Assembly (NCBI RefSeq): GCF_000317435.1 | Contig: NC_019751.1 | Coordinates: forward strand, 4,898,001 to 4,962,000 | Source of the DNA: Calothrix sp. PCC 6303 | Lineage (GTDB): Bacteria; Cyanobacteriota; Cyanobacteriia; Cyanobacteriales; Nostocaceae | Direction of reading: 5' to 3' | DNA: 64,000 bases | Shown here: piece by piece, positions 6,431 through 15,046 of the stretch | Layout: each line of letters begins with the position of its first letter | Numbering within the stretch: position 1 is the first letter of the stretch | Made by a program: the position numbers and the translations under genes | Notes under the pieces: model-generated | Databases searched by the model: none | Told to the model about the DNA's origin: nothing | What the model saw: only the letters and a program-made list of their open reading frames with translations

Positions 6431-9010
6431 TCAAGAAAAACTGATGACTTCGGATAACTTATTTAACAAATCATACTCATTATAGGGTTTAAACAGGTAT
6501 GCCTTAGCTCCCAGTTGAAAGGCTAATTTTTGATAGCGATCGCTTGTTTGGGAGGTTAGCATAGTTACTGGTATACGTTTCAATTGTGAATCAGACTTGA
6601 GATATGCAAGCAACCCATAACCATCTAAGCGTGGCATATCAACATCACAAACTATGCCATTGACAATTAAACCAGCTTGGAGTTTTTCCCAAGCATCTAA
6701 TCCATCTTCAGCTTGTTCGACAAAATATCCAGCTTTTTCTAAGGTTGAGGCAAGATAGCGGCGAATATTGATTGAGTCATCTACTAGTAAAACTGTCGGC
6801 TTCGACTTTCTAGCACCTAAAGAGGGAGGTTGTTTAGTTGTCACCTTTTGATGCTCACGGGAAAGTATTTCATCAAGGTTTACCATTGGTACAAGACGAC
6901 CATCATCCAAAATTGTACAGTTACTCAACTCAATTGGTAAAGGTAAATTCCCTTCAATAGCTCGAATTTCTACTTGCTGTTCTCCACAACAATGCTCTAC
7001 TTGTAAAGCGGAAACTTGATGATTTTGTTGAATTACAACCACGACTTGGGAAGTTGATTTTTTTCTTTTAGGGTTTTTTTGATGATAGCGAGGACAATTA
7101 AATTGCCAGTAACGATTCAAGCGGATTAACGGCAACATCTCATCTTGGTGACTTAAATATTCTCGTTCTCCAATTGTGACAATTCTCTCTTCTGGAGATA
7201 AAAATATGGCAGCTACTGCTTCACTAGGGACTGCCACCAACATGCGATCGCTTTCTAGCAGCAACACCCGTAACACCGATAAACTTAAGGGAACAGACAG
7301 TGTAAAACTAGTTCCCATCCCTTCTACTGTATCAAGGATTACCTCTCCGCCAATTTCTTTGACTTTACTTCGTACTACGTCCATACCTACACCTCGTCCA
7401 GAAAGGTTACTTACTTCCTCACGAGTGCTGAATCCAGGTTCAAATATTAAGTCTAGTATGTCTTTCTCACTGGCTTGTTCTAATAATGATGCATCTAATC
7501 CCATATTCAAAGCCCGTTGACGTACTTTGTCTAAATTAACACCCCTGCCATCGTCAGATACGGTAATAACTGTACGGTTTTGTTGGTGAGTAGCAGAAAT
7601 TTCAATGATCCCAGTGTCTGATTTACCACTAGCATGACGTTGTTCTGGGGTTTCAATTCCATGATCAAAAGCGTTTCGCAAAAGATGTAATAATGGCTCT
7701 TGTAAGGCTTCAAGAATATTACGTTCCAGACGAATATCTGCACCTACTATTTTCAATTCTGCTTTCTTGTTATGTTCGTTGCATAAATTGTATAAAACTC
7801 TGGGAAAACGTTCTAATATTTCCGAAAGAGGACGCATTAAAACTTTAGAAAGAGATTCTTGTAGTTGCTGTGTATTTTTATTTAATGAATAATTAATTCT
7901 GCCTGTATCTTCCAGGTGAGTTTCAATATCTGTAGCTATTTCTTGAATTTTTACAGTAAAAGCATGTAGCAAAGGATTTTGTGTCGCTATTTTTGCCTCA
8001 TACTGTTGTCTTTCTAAGTCAGAGGCTTGCTTATTTAAATAATGAGCTAGATGACGTAATTGTTCCAGTTTTAAGCTCAATTGTTGACGCTTAACAACTA
8101 ATTCGCTGGAGTAATTATTGATTTCTTCCAGTTGTGTAAACGGGACGCGAATTGTATTTTCAGTTGGTTCAACTTTGGCAGGGGTAAATATAGGAATATC
8201 AATTACTTTTGGACTTTCTGGTGTCGGATAAATAGACCCATGATTATCTAAGGATGTTGGCAATAAATCCAATTTATTTTTAAGTACTAAAACCTGTGAT
8301 AATCGCCAAGATTCTAAAGCTAAATTACCTATCTTCAAAACTTCATCTTCACTATCACTTTGCTTGAGTTGATTAGTAAATGATTCGCAAAGCTGAAGAA
8401 AATTGGCTAGATCAAACATGTGTCCTAAGCCACCTAGCTGCGATGAAATTGTAGACAATTCATCACGTAAGTTGTGAGGTTGTTCTTGTAATAAAACTTC
8501 AACTTTTTGTAGACATTCTTCCACTTGGGTTTGGAATATTAAAACAATAATATCTTGGGAGTTATCTTCTGTTGCTAAGATGGTTGAAGCATCTTCTAAC
8601 TCCGAATCTCCCAGTATTTCATGGAGTTCATTAAACATCTCATAGCATTGAGTAGCTGGTATTTCTACATCTATTGAGTCAATTGGGAGATTAATAATTT
8701 GTCGAAATCTATCAACAATATTTAGAAATAAATTTTGAATATTTGCATCAACTTTTAATTGACTTTTGCTAGTTTTTAAAGTTTTAAAGTTATCTTCTAA
8801 AATATGAGCTAAGTCACTTAAAATATCCATATTTATCATTGCTGCACCTCCTTTAATGGAGTGAGCAGCCCGCAGAATTATATTAATCTCTTGAATATCT
8901 ATTTTTTGATTTTCTCTAATTCCTAATAAGATGTTTTCTATTGTTATTAGGTGTTGTTTTGTTTCTTCAATAAACTGTAGTTGAATTTCTAAATCTATTT
9001 GATTGAACAT
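6431..9010 (-). CDS. CheA-type hybrid histidine kinase with C-terminal receiver (taxis)
   Basis: An 859-aa protein. The N-terminal Hpt domain carries the phospho-accepting H50 in AAHSIKGG. A poorly conserved linker follows, then a dimerisation helix region (~290-380) and an HATPase with HLLRNAFDHGIE (N box), DDGRGVN and GRGVGMDVV. After that come a CheW-like domain (~600-700) and a receiver domain with the phospho-acceptor Asp in VCDVDMPRLDG and a late Lys in LFKPYNEYD. It would take signals from the MCP encoded upstream and pass phosphate to its own receiver or to the PatA-like regulator. This arrangement resembles PixL/HmpE-type proteins of cyanobacterial pilus-based motility; which system it belongs to cannot be decided. 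It is the last gene of a three-gene minus-strand cluster, 363 bp after the MCP stop. Confidence 0.9.
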   Translation of the reverse strand: MFNQIDLEIQLQFIEETKQHLITIENILLGIRENQKIDIQEINIILRAAHSIKGGAAMINMDILSDLAHILEDNFKTLKTSKSQLKVDANIQNLFLNIVDRFRQIINLPIDSIDVEIPATQCYEMFNELHEILGDSELEDASTILATEDNSQDIIVLIFQTQVEECLQKVEVLLQEQPHNLRDELSTISSQLGGLGHMFDLANFLQLCESFTNQLKQSDSEDEVLKIGNLALESWRLSQVLVLKNKLDLLPTSLDNHGSIYPTPESPKVIDIPIFTPAKVEPTENTIRVPFTQLEEINNYSSELVVKRQQLSLKLEQLRHLAHYLNKQASDLERQQYEAKIATQNPLLHAFTVKIQEIATDIETHLEDTGRINYSLNKNTQQLQESLSKVLMRPLSEILERFPRVLYNLCNEHNKKAELKIVGADIRLERNILEALQEPLLHLLRNAFDHGIETPEQRHASGKSDTGIIEISATHQQNRTVITVSDDGRGVNLDKVRQRALNMGLDASLLEQASEKDILDLIFEPGFSTREEVSNLSGRGVGMDVVRSKVKEIGGEVILDTVEGMGTSFTLSVPLSLSVLRVLLLESDRMLVAVPSEAVAAIFLSPEERIVTIGEREYLSHQDEMLPLIRLNRYWQFNCPRYHQKNPKRKKSTSQVVVVIQQNHQVSALQVEHCCGEQQVEIRAIEGNLPLPIELSNCTILDDGRLVPMVNLDEILSREHQKVTTKQPPSLGARKSKPTVLLVDDSINIRRYLASTLEKAGYFVEQAEDGLDAWEKLQAGLIVNGIVCDVDMPRLDGYGLLAYLKSDSQLKRIPVTMLTSQTSDRYQKLAFQLGAKAYLFKPYNEYDLLNKLSEVISFS

Positions 9011-9373
9011 ATATCTATATCTTTGTAATGATTAAATAGCTATGTTAAACAAGATGAAATCAAATTATTAATTTCATCGGAATATTTGACGAATATTAAG
9101 AAATTCCCTATTTCTAAATTTTGACTTAGAATAGCTAGAGTAGAACTAAGTAAGTCGGCAGAAATAAACATAACTTTTTGAAAACTATTTGGCAGGTAGA
9201 ATCACCACAAATGTTTATACTTACCCCTACTACCCTGTACTGATTACAATTTTCGATACCAATCTACTTAAGTTCTCAGAAGTTATCCACCTAAATAAGC
9301 TAGAAATGCTAAGTAATTTATCTGTTGAGAAAATCTTGATTGAAACATTACTCATATTTTCCAGCTTGCAGAA
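9011..9373. other. Spacer within the taxis cluster (363 bp)
   Basis: This non-coding stretch separates the MCP and CheA genes. It is long for an operon spacer, so the kinase may have its own promoter. Around 9220-9272 there is a stretch shared with 4387-4448 (ACAATTTTC-ATACC-A-CTACT). The short plus-strand frame running from here into the MCP end lacks coding character. Confidence 0.5.
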
Positions 9374-12300
9374 TCAACTAACCTTAAAATCTTCCATACT
9401 CCCTCGCAATTGTTCTGAAATATCTACAGCTTTCTTAAAGGAATCTGAGACATGTTCTGACTGAACTTTGGTTAATTCTGCTATTTTCACTGCTTCTGTT
9501 AGGTTATGCTTTACTTCCTGCGATAATTTCACTTGTGAAACTGTAGCCAATGACATAGAACTTGCTAAAGTATCTATTTGATGGCAAAAATTGAGAATTT
9601 CAGTTAAGTTTACTTTTGTCTCCTCAATCGAGCGTGTTCCTTGCGTTAATTCTTGATATTCTAATTCCATTGCTTGTGTTAGTTCGCTAGTTTCTCGTTG
9701 AATGTTAGCGAGAATAAATTCTATTTCACTAGCAGATGAAGCACTACGGTTGGCAAGGATTTCGATTTCCTCCACTACTACTGAAAAACCATGATTTCCA
9801 GAATTATTACGTGTGGCTTCAATTCCTGCATTAATAGCGAGTAAATTGGTTTGTGTTGTCACAGAATTGATGATGGAGATAACCTGTGATATTTTTTGTG
9901 AGGCTTCACCTAGACGCTTAATCTTTTGTGTCATATCACCGATAGTATCGTGGAGTTTGACTATGTTATGGCAGGTTGCATCAATTGCGCTGCTACTTGC
10001 AGCAGCAGTTTTGGAGATATGTTGAGTAATTTCGGTGGTTTCTTTGGCACTCTTAACTACTGTTTTAATGGAGTTTCGCATTTGTGCGATCGCATTCCAA
10101 CTCTGATGGAGGTAATCTAGATGTTGGGTTGAATTTAACTGCAAGTTTTCATCTACAATTCGAGAATTTTCCCCCATAATAGTAGAAATATCCGTAGTGT
10201 AATTCTGCACCTGCACAACAATATTCCTTAGCTTTTCCACAATTACATTAAACAACTGGGCAATAGCTGTTACATCAGGATTGCTAGCTTCTGCCTGTAC
10301 CGTTAAGTTTCCATAATTGACTGACTCAACTTGAGATAAAATCAAGGCTAACTGTTCTCGTAACTCTCCTTGCTGCTGTTGTTGGTTTTCCAAAAAGTTT
10401 TCGGCTGAGTAACATGATTTTTTAGCTGTTGCAATTATATTTGCCCTTTCTAGTGCTAAACCAACTAATCGGGAAAATTGCTCAAATAATTCAATTTCGG
10501 ATTTCTGCCAGTTTCGTGGTTGTGAACACTGGTGAGCAATTAGCAAACCTAGCAATTTTTCCCCAACAATAATTGGTGCTACTAAGTTTGCTTTAATAGC
10601 AAAAGCTTCTAACTGTTGTAGATAACATTTTCCGAAAGAAGCTTGATAAACATCGTTAGTTGCTTGCACACTACCAAGTTTATACTTTTCAACATAATCT
10701 ACTAAACAAGGTTCATATAATTTCACCCCCATAGCACAGGGAAATCCTGCAACTACTGATTCTGCAATAATTTTTCCGTGCCAATCTTCGTCGAACTGGT
10801 AAATTACAACCCTGTCAGCTTTCAGCCCTTGTCTAATATCTTGAACCGCCAAATTATAGATTTCTTCCGTATTCCAAGAATTCGATAGGTGAATGGCTAA
10901 ATTTTTTAATGATTGGGCATCTTCCAAAAGAGATATTCTTTCTAAGGAGCCTCCAATTTGAATTGCTAACTGTCTAATGAAATTCATTTCTTGTGGCTGC
11001 CAAATCCTCGGTGCTACACAATCATGAACGATCAAAAAACCAAAATTTTGATTATCTTTGAAAATAGAAGCGATTAAACATGCTTTAACTTCTAACTCCT
11101 CAATTAAATATAAATCTTCTGATTCTAAATTCAAGTCGTTAAAGCTATTCACTGCCAAAATATGATCACTGATATAGTTATCTGTGTTTTTAGCAGTATA
11201 AATATTGGGAATAGTTAATTTCTGACTACTAACAAAATTCGATCCGCAGGATTCTGCTAGCACATTACCATGATTTTCATCTGTATAAGAGTAAATTACT
11301 ACTCTCTCAACATCTAAAGCTTGCCTTACCTGCTTAACTGTAGTTTCTAGCAAACATCCGATATTTCGTGACTGGCGAATAGACATAAAAGTATGGCTAA
11401 ATTGCCTCAATTGTTCGGCTTCTTTTTTTTGCCGTAGTAACAGTTCTTCCAACTGTTGCGCCATTTCATTAATATTTAGATCCAAGCTAGTTAATTCATC
11501 TTTTCCTTTAACTGTTAATCTTGTTTCTAATTTACCTTTCGCCAGTTGCTTTAAAGCATCATTAGCACTAATGAGTCTAGCAATTAGACGATTTGCTATA
11601 CTTGCAGCAATTCCACTGGCTAAAAGTACTGTTATGAGTAGTCCTAAACCCAAAATCAGCAATAATTGCTGTTGCATACCAAAAGCTATATTTTTATTAA
11701 TGCTTGAGACAAATTGCCATTTCAAGTTAGGAATATTTTCTGCTTCTTGCCAAGGTGCGTAGGCAGTTAATTCATCTTTGATAATCAGCGAATTAACTTT
11801 TAACTTTTCCCAATTATTAAAGACATCTTTAGCTTCTTTGCCGATTACATTTGTATCGCTAGCTAAAAATATTTTATTTGTTCCATCAATTAAATAATAT
11901 TTTCCCTCTTTAATCGGAGGCTGATTCAGCATTTTAGAAATGGACTTACCTGGTAATTCTGTTTTGATAATGCCATCTATTTTTCCGGAAGCATAATTTT
12001 TTATGGGAACAGCTAAAACAATTTTTGCTTCTTTACTAGCAGTCTCAGTGGCAATAACTGGTTGACTAATAAATGATTTATTTGTGTTTATTACTGACTG
12101 AAAGTAAGAATCAGTCTTTTGATTTCCCAAAACTTTATCCTGAGTCTGAGTCAGGACATTTCCGTTTATATCTACTAAGGCAATATCATCATAGTAATTA
12201 TGATTAGTTTTCCAATTTTTTAACCTATCTTGAATCTTGGTGATATTTTTATTCTCAGCGTTAGCTAAAAAGTCCTGTTCAGCAAGTGACTCTAACTCCT

Positions 12301-12613
12301 CTTTTCTTTCTAATACGTATGATTTAACATCAACTGCAATGCTATTGACTTTAGCTTTTTGTAGCTTAGTGGCATCCTCACTTAAAAATTGATGAACTAA
12401 TACGTAAACTGCTCCTCCAATTACTAATAGAGGTAAAGCACTAATTATAGTCGTAAATATTGTTACTTTAGTTTTTAAACTCAAGCTTTTTGAAAATGAA
12501 TTTAATGGGCTAATATTTGCTTGTGACTGAGCTTCATTAACAGGATTAATGTTTTTGTCATCATTTATTTTTTGTGTACTATTTTCACTGATAGGATTAA
12601 TTTTTTTAAGCAT
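9374..12613 (-). CDS. Methyl-accepting chemotaxis protein with two GAF domains
   Basis: A 1079-aa protein. Order: cytoplasmic N-tail, TM1 (~50-76), periplasmic Cache-like sensor (~80-310), TM2 (~313-340), HAMP (~341-393), GAF1 (~415-560), GAF2 (~580-725), a coiled linker with GQ-rich spacing, and an MCP signalling hairpin (~810-1060) whose tip region reads VVVEEIEILANRSASSASEI. It resembles PixJ/HmpD-type transducers. GAF2 keeps Cys636 in EPCL and Cys663 in GKCYLQQL, positions matching the second and canonical bilin cysteines of DXCF cyanobacteriochromes, but the usual His after the canonical Cys is Tyr. It may therefore bind a bilin or be a degenerate relative. It lies 51 bp downstream of the PatA-like gene. 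Confidence 0.9.
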   Translation of the reverse strand: MLKKINPISENSTQKINDDKNINPVNEAQSQANISPLNSFSKSLSLKTKVTIFTTIISALPLLVIGGAVYVLVHQFLSEDATKLQKAKVNSIAVDVKSYVLERKEELESLAEQDFLANAENKNITKIQDRLKNWKTNHNYYDDIALVDINGNVLTQTQDKVLGNQKTDSYFQSVINTNKSFISQPVIATETASKEAKIVLAVPIKNYASGKIDGIIKTELPGKSISKMLNQPPIKEGKYYLIDGTNKIFLASDTNVIGKEAKDVFNNWEKLKVNSLIIKDELTAYAPWQEAENIPNLKWQFVSSINKNIAFGMQQQLLLILGLGLLITVLLASGIAASIANRLIARLISANDALKQLAKGKLETRLTVKGKDELTSLDLNINEMAQQLEELLLRQKKEAEQLRQFSHTFMSIRQSRNIGCLLETTVKQVRQALDVERVVIYSYTDENHGNVLAESCGSNFVSSQKLTIPNIYTAKNTDNYISDHILAVNSFNDLNLESEDLYLIEELEVKACLIASIFKDNQNFGFLIVHDCVAPRIWQPQEMNFIRQLAIQIGGSLERISLLEDAQSLKNLAIHLSNSWNTEEIYNLAVQDIRQGLKADRVVIYQFDEDWHGKIIAESVVAGFPCAMGVKLYEPCLVDYVEKYKLGSVQATNDVYQASFGKCYLQQLEAFAIKANLVAPIIVGEKLLGLLIAHQCSQPRNWQKSEIELFEQFSRLVGLALERANIIATAKKSCYSAENFLENQQQQQGELREQLALILSQVESVNYGNLTVQAEASNPDVTAIAQLFNVIVEKLRNIVVQVQNYTTDISTIMGENSRIVDENLQLNSTQHLDYLHQSWNAIAQMRNSIKTVVKSAKETTEITQHISKTAAASSSAIDATCHNIVKLHDTIGDMTQKIKRLGEASQKISQVISIINSVTTQTNLLAINAGIEATRNNSGNHGFSVVVEEIEILANRSASSASEIEFILANIQRETSELTQAMELEYQELTQGTRSIEETKVNLTEILNFCHQIDTLASSMSLATVSQVKLSQEVKHNLTEAVKIAELTKVQSEHVSDSFKKAVDISEQLRGSMEDFKVS

Positions 12614-12664
12614 AAAATTTACTCTTCTCCTTTGAGAAAATAAAGTTGATGATATTATTTTTGA

Positions 12665-13783
12665 TTAAGTAGATGCTTTTCTAACTCCAATGTAGCCAAC
12701 CTCTTTGAAGACAGCTTTTAATAATTCAGCCCGTGTGAATGGTTTAGTTAAATATCCCGAAGCCCTTACCAATTTTGCCCTGGCTCTATCTATTAAAGCA
12801 GTTCTACCTGTCACCATAATGATTGGTGTATCTCGGAAATCTGGATGCTTTCTTAATAGTGAACATAACTCATAGCCATCTAAATTTGGCATTGATATAT
12901 CCAACAAAATTACATCAGGTTTGCTGCTTAAAATCTGCATCAAAGCTTTTAGCGGATCCTCTACTCCTATGACACTGAATACCTGTGCATCCAAAAAGCC
13001 TTTAATTGCTTTAATGATTGTTGGACTATCATCAATACAAAGTACTTTATAAATTGGATTCGTTTCTGCTGGTGCTTCCGTCTTAGTTGAATTATGAGCG
13101 ATTTTATTTGTTAATTCTTGCCCCAGATTGCTTCTTTGTTTGTTCTCAATGATTTTGTTAATTTGAGGAGAAAAATTGATGTTTCTTTGGGAATTTGATT
13201 TAGCTACAGATAAATGGTCTAATGAATATGGATAAGATTTCTCTGAATTGATATTATTATGCTGATATAAACTAGTTAGCGATGACATGCTCACATGACA
13301 AAATTTGGGCAAATCATCAATAGGTGTATTCAGACTAAACTCATATACTGCATCCGTAAATTTGGTAAATTTAGCAATTACTTCTAATGATAATTCCTCA
13401 ACTATTTTTTGGGTTTGTAATTTACTAATGTAGCCTTGGTTAACTAACCAACAAATAGCTAAATAGTCTGTATTATCTATAGTTGATCCATCCATCTGAC
13501 TTTCATAGATTGTTTGTACTGTTTGAAGAGTTTGACTATCTAAAGTCGAGATATTAGGGCTTAAATTTTGTAATGTGCTAAGAAAATTAGTCCAGATTCT
13601 ACCTGAATATGTCCCATAAATCATGCTTCCTTCTTCCAGATAAATAGAGAGAGATTGTGAAGTTTCAATAACTTTCAAAGAACCTTTTTCGTAGTACTCA
13701 GCTATTTTGTTGAGGAACAATATATGCTCTTGGGGTTTAAAAAATTTATGTCTTCCTAAGTTAACAGTTTGCATTTTCATCAA
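12665..13783 (-). CDS. PatA-family response regulator (PATAN-type N-terminus plus receiver)
   Basis: A 372-aa protein. Residues 1-170 look like the PATAN/DUF4388-type domain found in PatA, PixG and HmpA. A low-complexity linker (~175-243) follows, then a C-terminal receiver (~244-365) with acidic pair D251-D252, phospho-acceptor D295 in VILLDISMPNLDG, a T/S switch in IIMVTGR and Lys in YLTKPF. There is no DNA-binding output domain. It is the first gene of the taxis cluster and likely accepts phosphate from the CheA hybrid. Two possible starts, M1 and M4, are 9 bp apart. PatA itself acts in heterocyst patterning, but the MCP and CheA neighbours point to motility or phototaxis. Confidence 0.85.
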   Translation of the reverse strand: MMKMQTVNLGRHKFFKPQEHILFLNKIAEYYEKGSLKVIETSQSLSIYLEEGSMIYGTYSGRIWTNFLSTLQNLSPNISTLDSQTLQTVQTIYESQMDGSTIDNTDYLAICWLVNQGYISKLQTQKIVEELSLEVIAKFTKFTDAVYEFSLNTPIDDLPKFCHVSMSSLTSLYQHNNINSEKSYPYSLDHLSVAKSNSQRNINFSPQINKIIENKQRSNLGQELTNKIAHNSTKTEAPAETNPIYKVLCIDDSPTIIKAIKGFLDAQVFSVIGVEDPLKALMQILSSKPDVILLDISMPNLDGYELCSLLRKHPDFRDTPIIMVTGRTALIDRARAKLVRASGYLTKPFTRAELLKAVFKEVGYIGVRKAST

Positions 13784-15046
13784 CCTTAATTTTTAAAGTT
13801 GTATTTGTAAAGTGATTATATGTGGTTGCCTAAGATAATTCTTAGATCTCACCGATGGTATCTGCCAAGATAAACCTCCTCTATTTTGATAACCGTAGTT
13901 TGTAACTTCAGATGCTGAATAGTTTTAGTTGGTAGTCTTCGATGAATCAAAGAAGCGCGTCTACTTTAAGTAGTAATGAGAAAACTCTGCTTTTTATAAT
14001 GAACGCGTTTATATTGATTTATAAGAGATAGAGTTTATGCTAAGTTACCTGGGGATTGATTTCCTAGTAATAAAAATAATGCAATAATTTTTAACGCTCA
14101 ATTGAGTATTTTTGTGACCAAAGTTAACATGGTACAAGCCTGCCCTTTGAAAGGGAAAAGTTTTTGCTTTCGCTTTTTTGGCTTCCTCCAAAAACCCGCC
14201 TTCTGCCTCCTGCCTTCATAGATGCTGTATTAGTAGTGATAGATGTATAAATCTGGCAATAATAATTAAGTTCGGTATTTTTTTCCCCTAATTGTTTGCT
14301 GGTTGAGAACAGTAAACAACTTTAAGCGAGGTGATTAGTTTTCTATAGTTACCTGATTTTGAAAAAAATGTTCACAAACTAAATTACACATATGCAAACA
14401 GCTTGATAGCTCCAAAAGCGCAATTTATAGTAACTGCTGATCAATACATAGTGTTGACCAGTGGTATTTATTTGCTGAGAAAGCATAACTAATATTACTG
14501 AGTTTACTATAAATTTGTTAAAAACTATCAACAAATTTGCGAAATTTACAGTTGATATTTAAAAATTTAAATATTGGTGAAATTATTGAGTTTTCCTCAA
14601 GGGACAGCTTTTGCTATGTGAGGCTTAACTAGTCTGAAGTTATACCGATTATAAAAATTATTCCAGCACGTACAAATTCTATAGGGGTTCAGCAATGCTA
14701 AACTACTAATGAGGTATTGCTCTTAGAGAACTCCACAAAAAAGATTATCCAATATTGTGGGATAGGCAGCGTTCGATGGTTCCTGAGCCTGTCTAAGGAC
14801 TGAGCGCTCACGCCGAAGCCTTGCCTGTTCTTGTATTAGTAGCAGGCAAGATGAGATTTTTTTTATTTGGAAGTCTCTTATTCTTTTATGACTTTTATGA
14901 ATGTCTGATGGTAGCTTGCTTCTTTCATAATTTAGGACTTAGGGAAGTGTCACAATCAATGATTGCTGCTTGACATTATAAGTCTGATTGCTTCGTAAAA
15001 AATTCCCGCAGCGTCACACACCCTACAGAAAAAATATGCCAGTTTA
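13784..15046. other. Gene-free spacer (1263 bp) with repeats
   Basis: No frame here has coding character. It contains a dispersed repeat (14117-14219, second copy at 52982-53064), a hairpin with arms AGCAAT/ATTGCT near 14692-14722, and a hairpin with 8-bp arms CTTGCCTG (14820-14827) and CAGGCAAG (14843-14850) followed by a T8 run. The last could terminate transcription on the plus strand, though no plus-strand gene precedes it. The region is divergent from the taxis cluster and downstream of sppA. Confidence 0.55.
14117..14219 (+). repeat. Dispersed ~90-bp non-coding repeat, copy 1
   Basis: This matches the reverse complement of 52982-53064: shared blocks are ACCAAAG-TAACATG-TACAAG, a CCCTTT-AAAGGG palindrome, AAAAGTTTTT-GCTTTCGCTTTT, and GCTTCCTCC ... 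CTCCTGCCTTCA. The palindrome differs between copies (CCCTTTGAAAGGG here, CCCCTTTTAAGGGG there) yet stays self-complementary, which suggests a conserved hairpin. Confidence 0.6.

Noticed and set aside
9189-9464. 91-aa plus-strand ORF
   Set aside because: It overlaps the MCP gene end antisense and shows no coding character.
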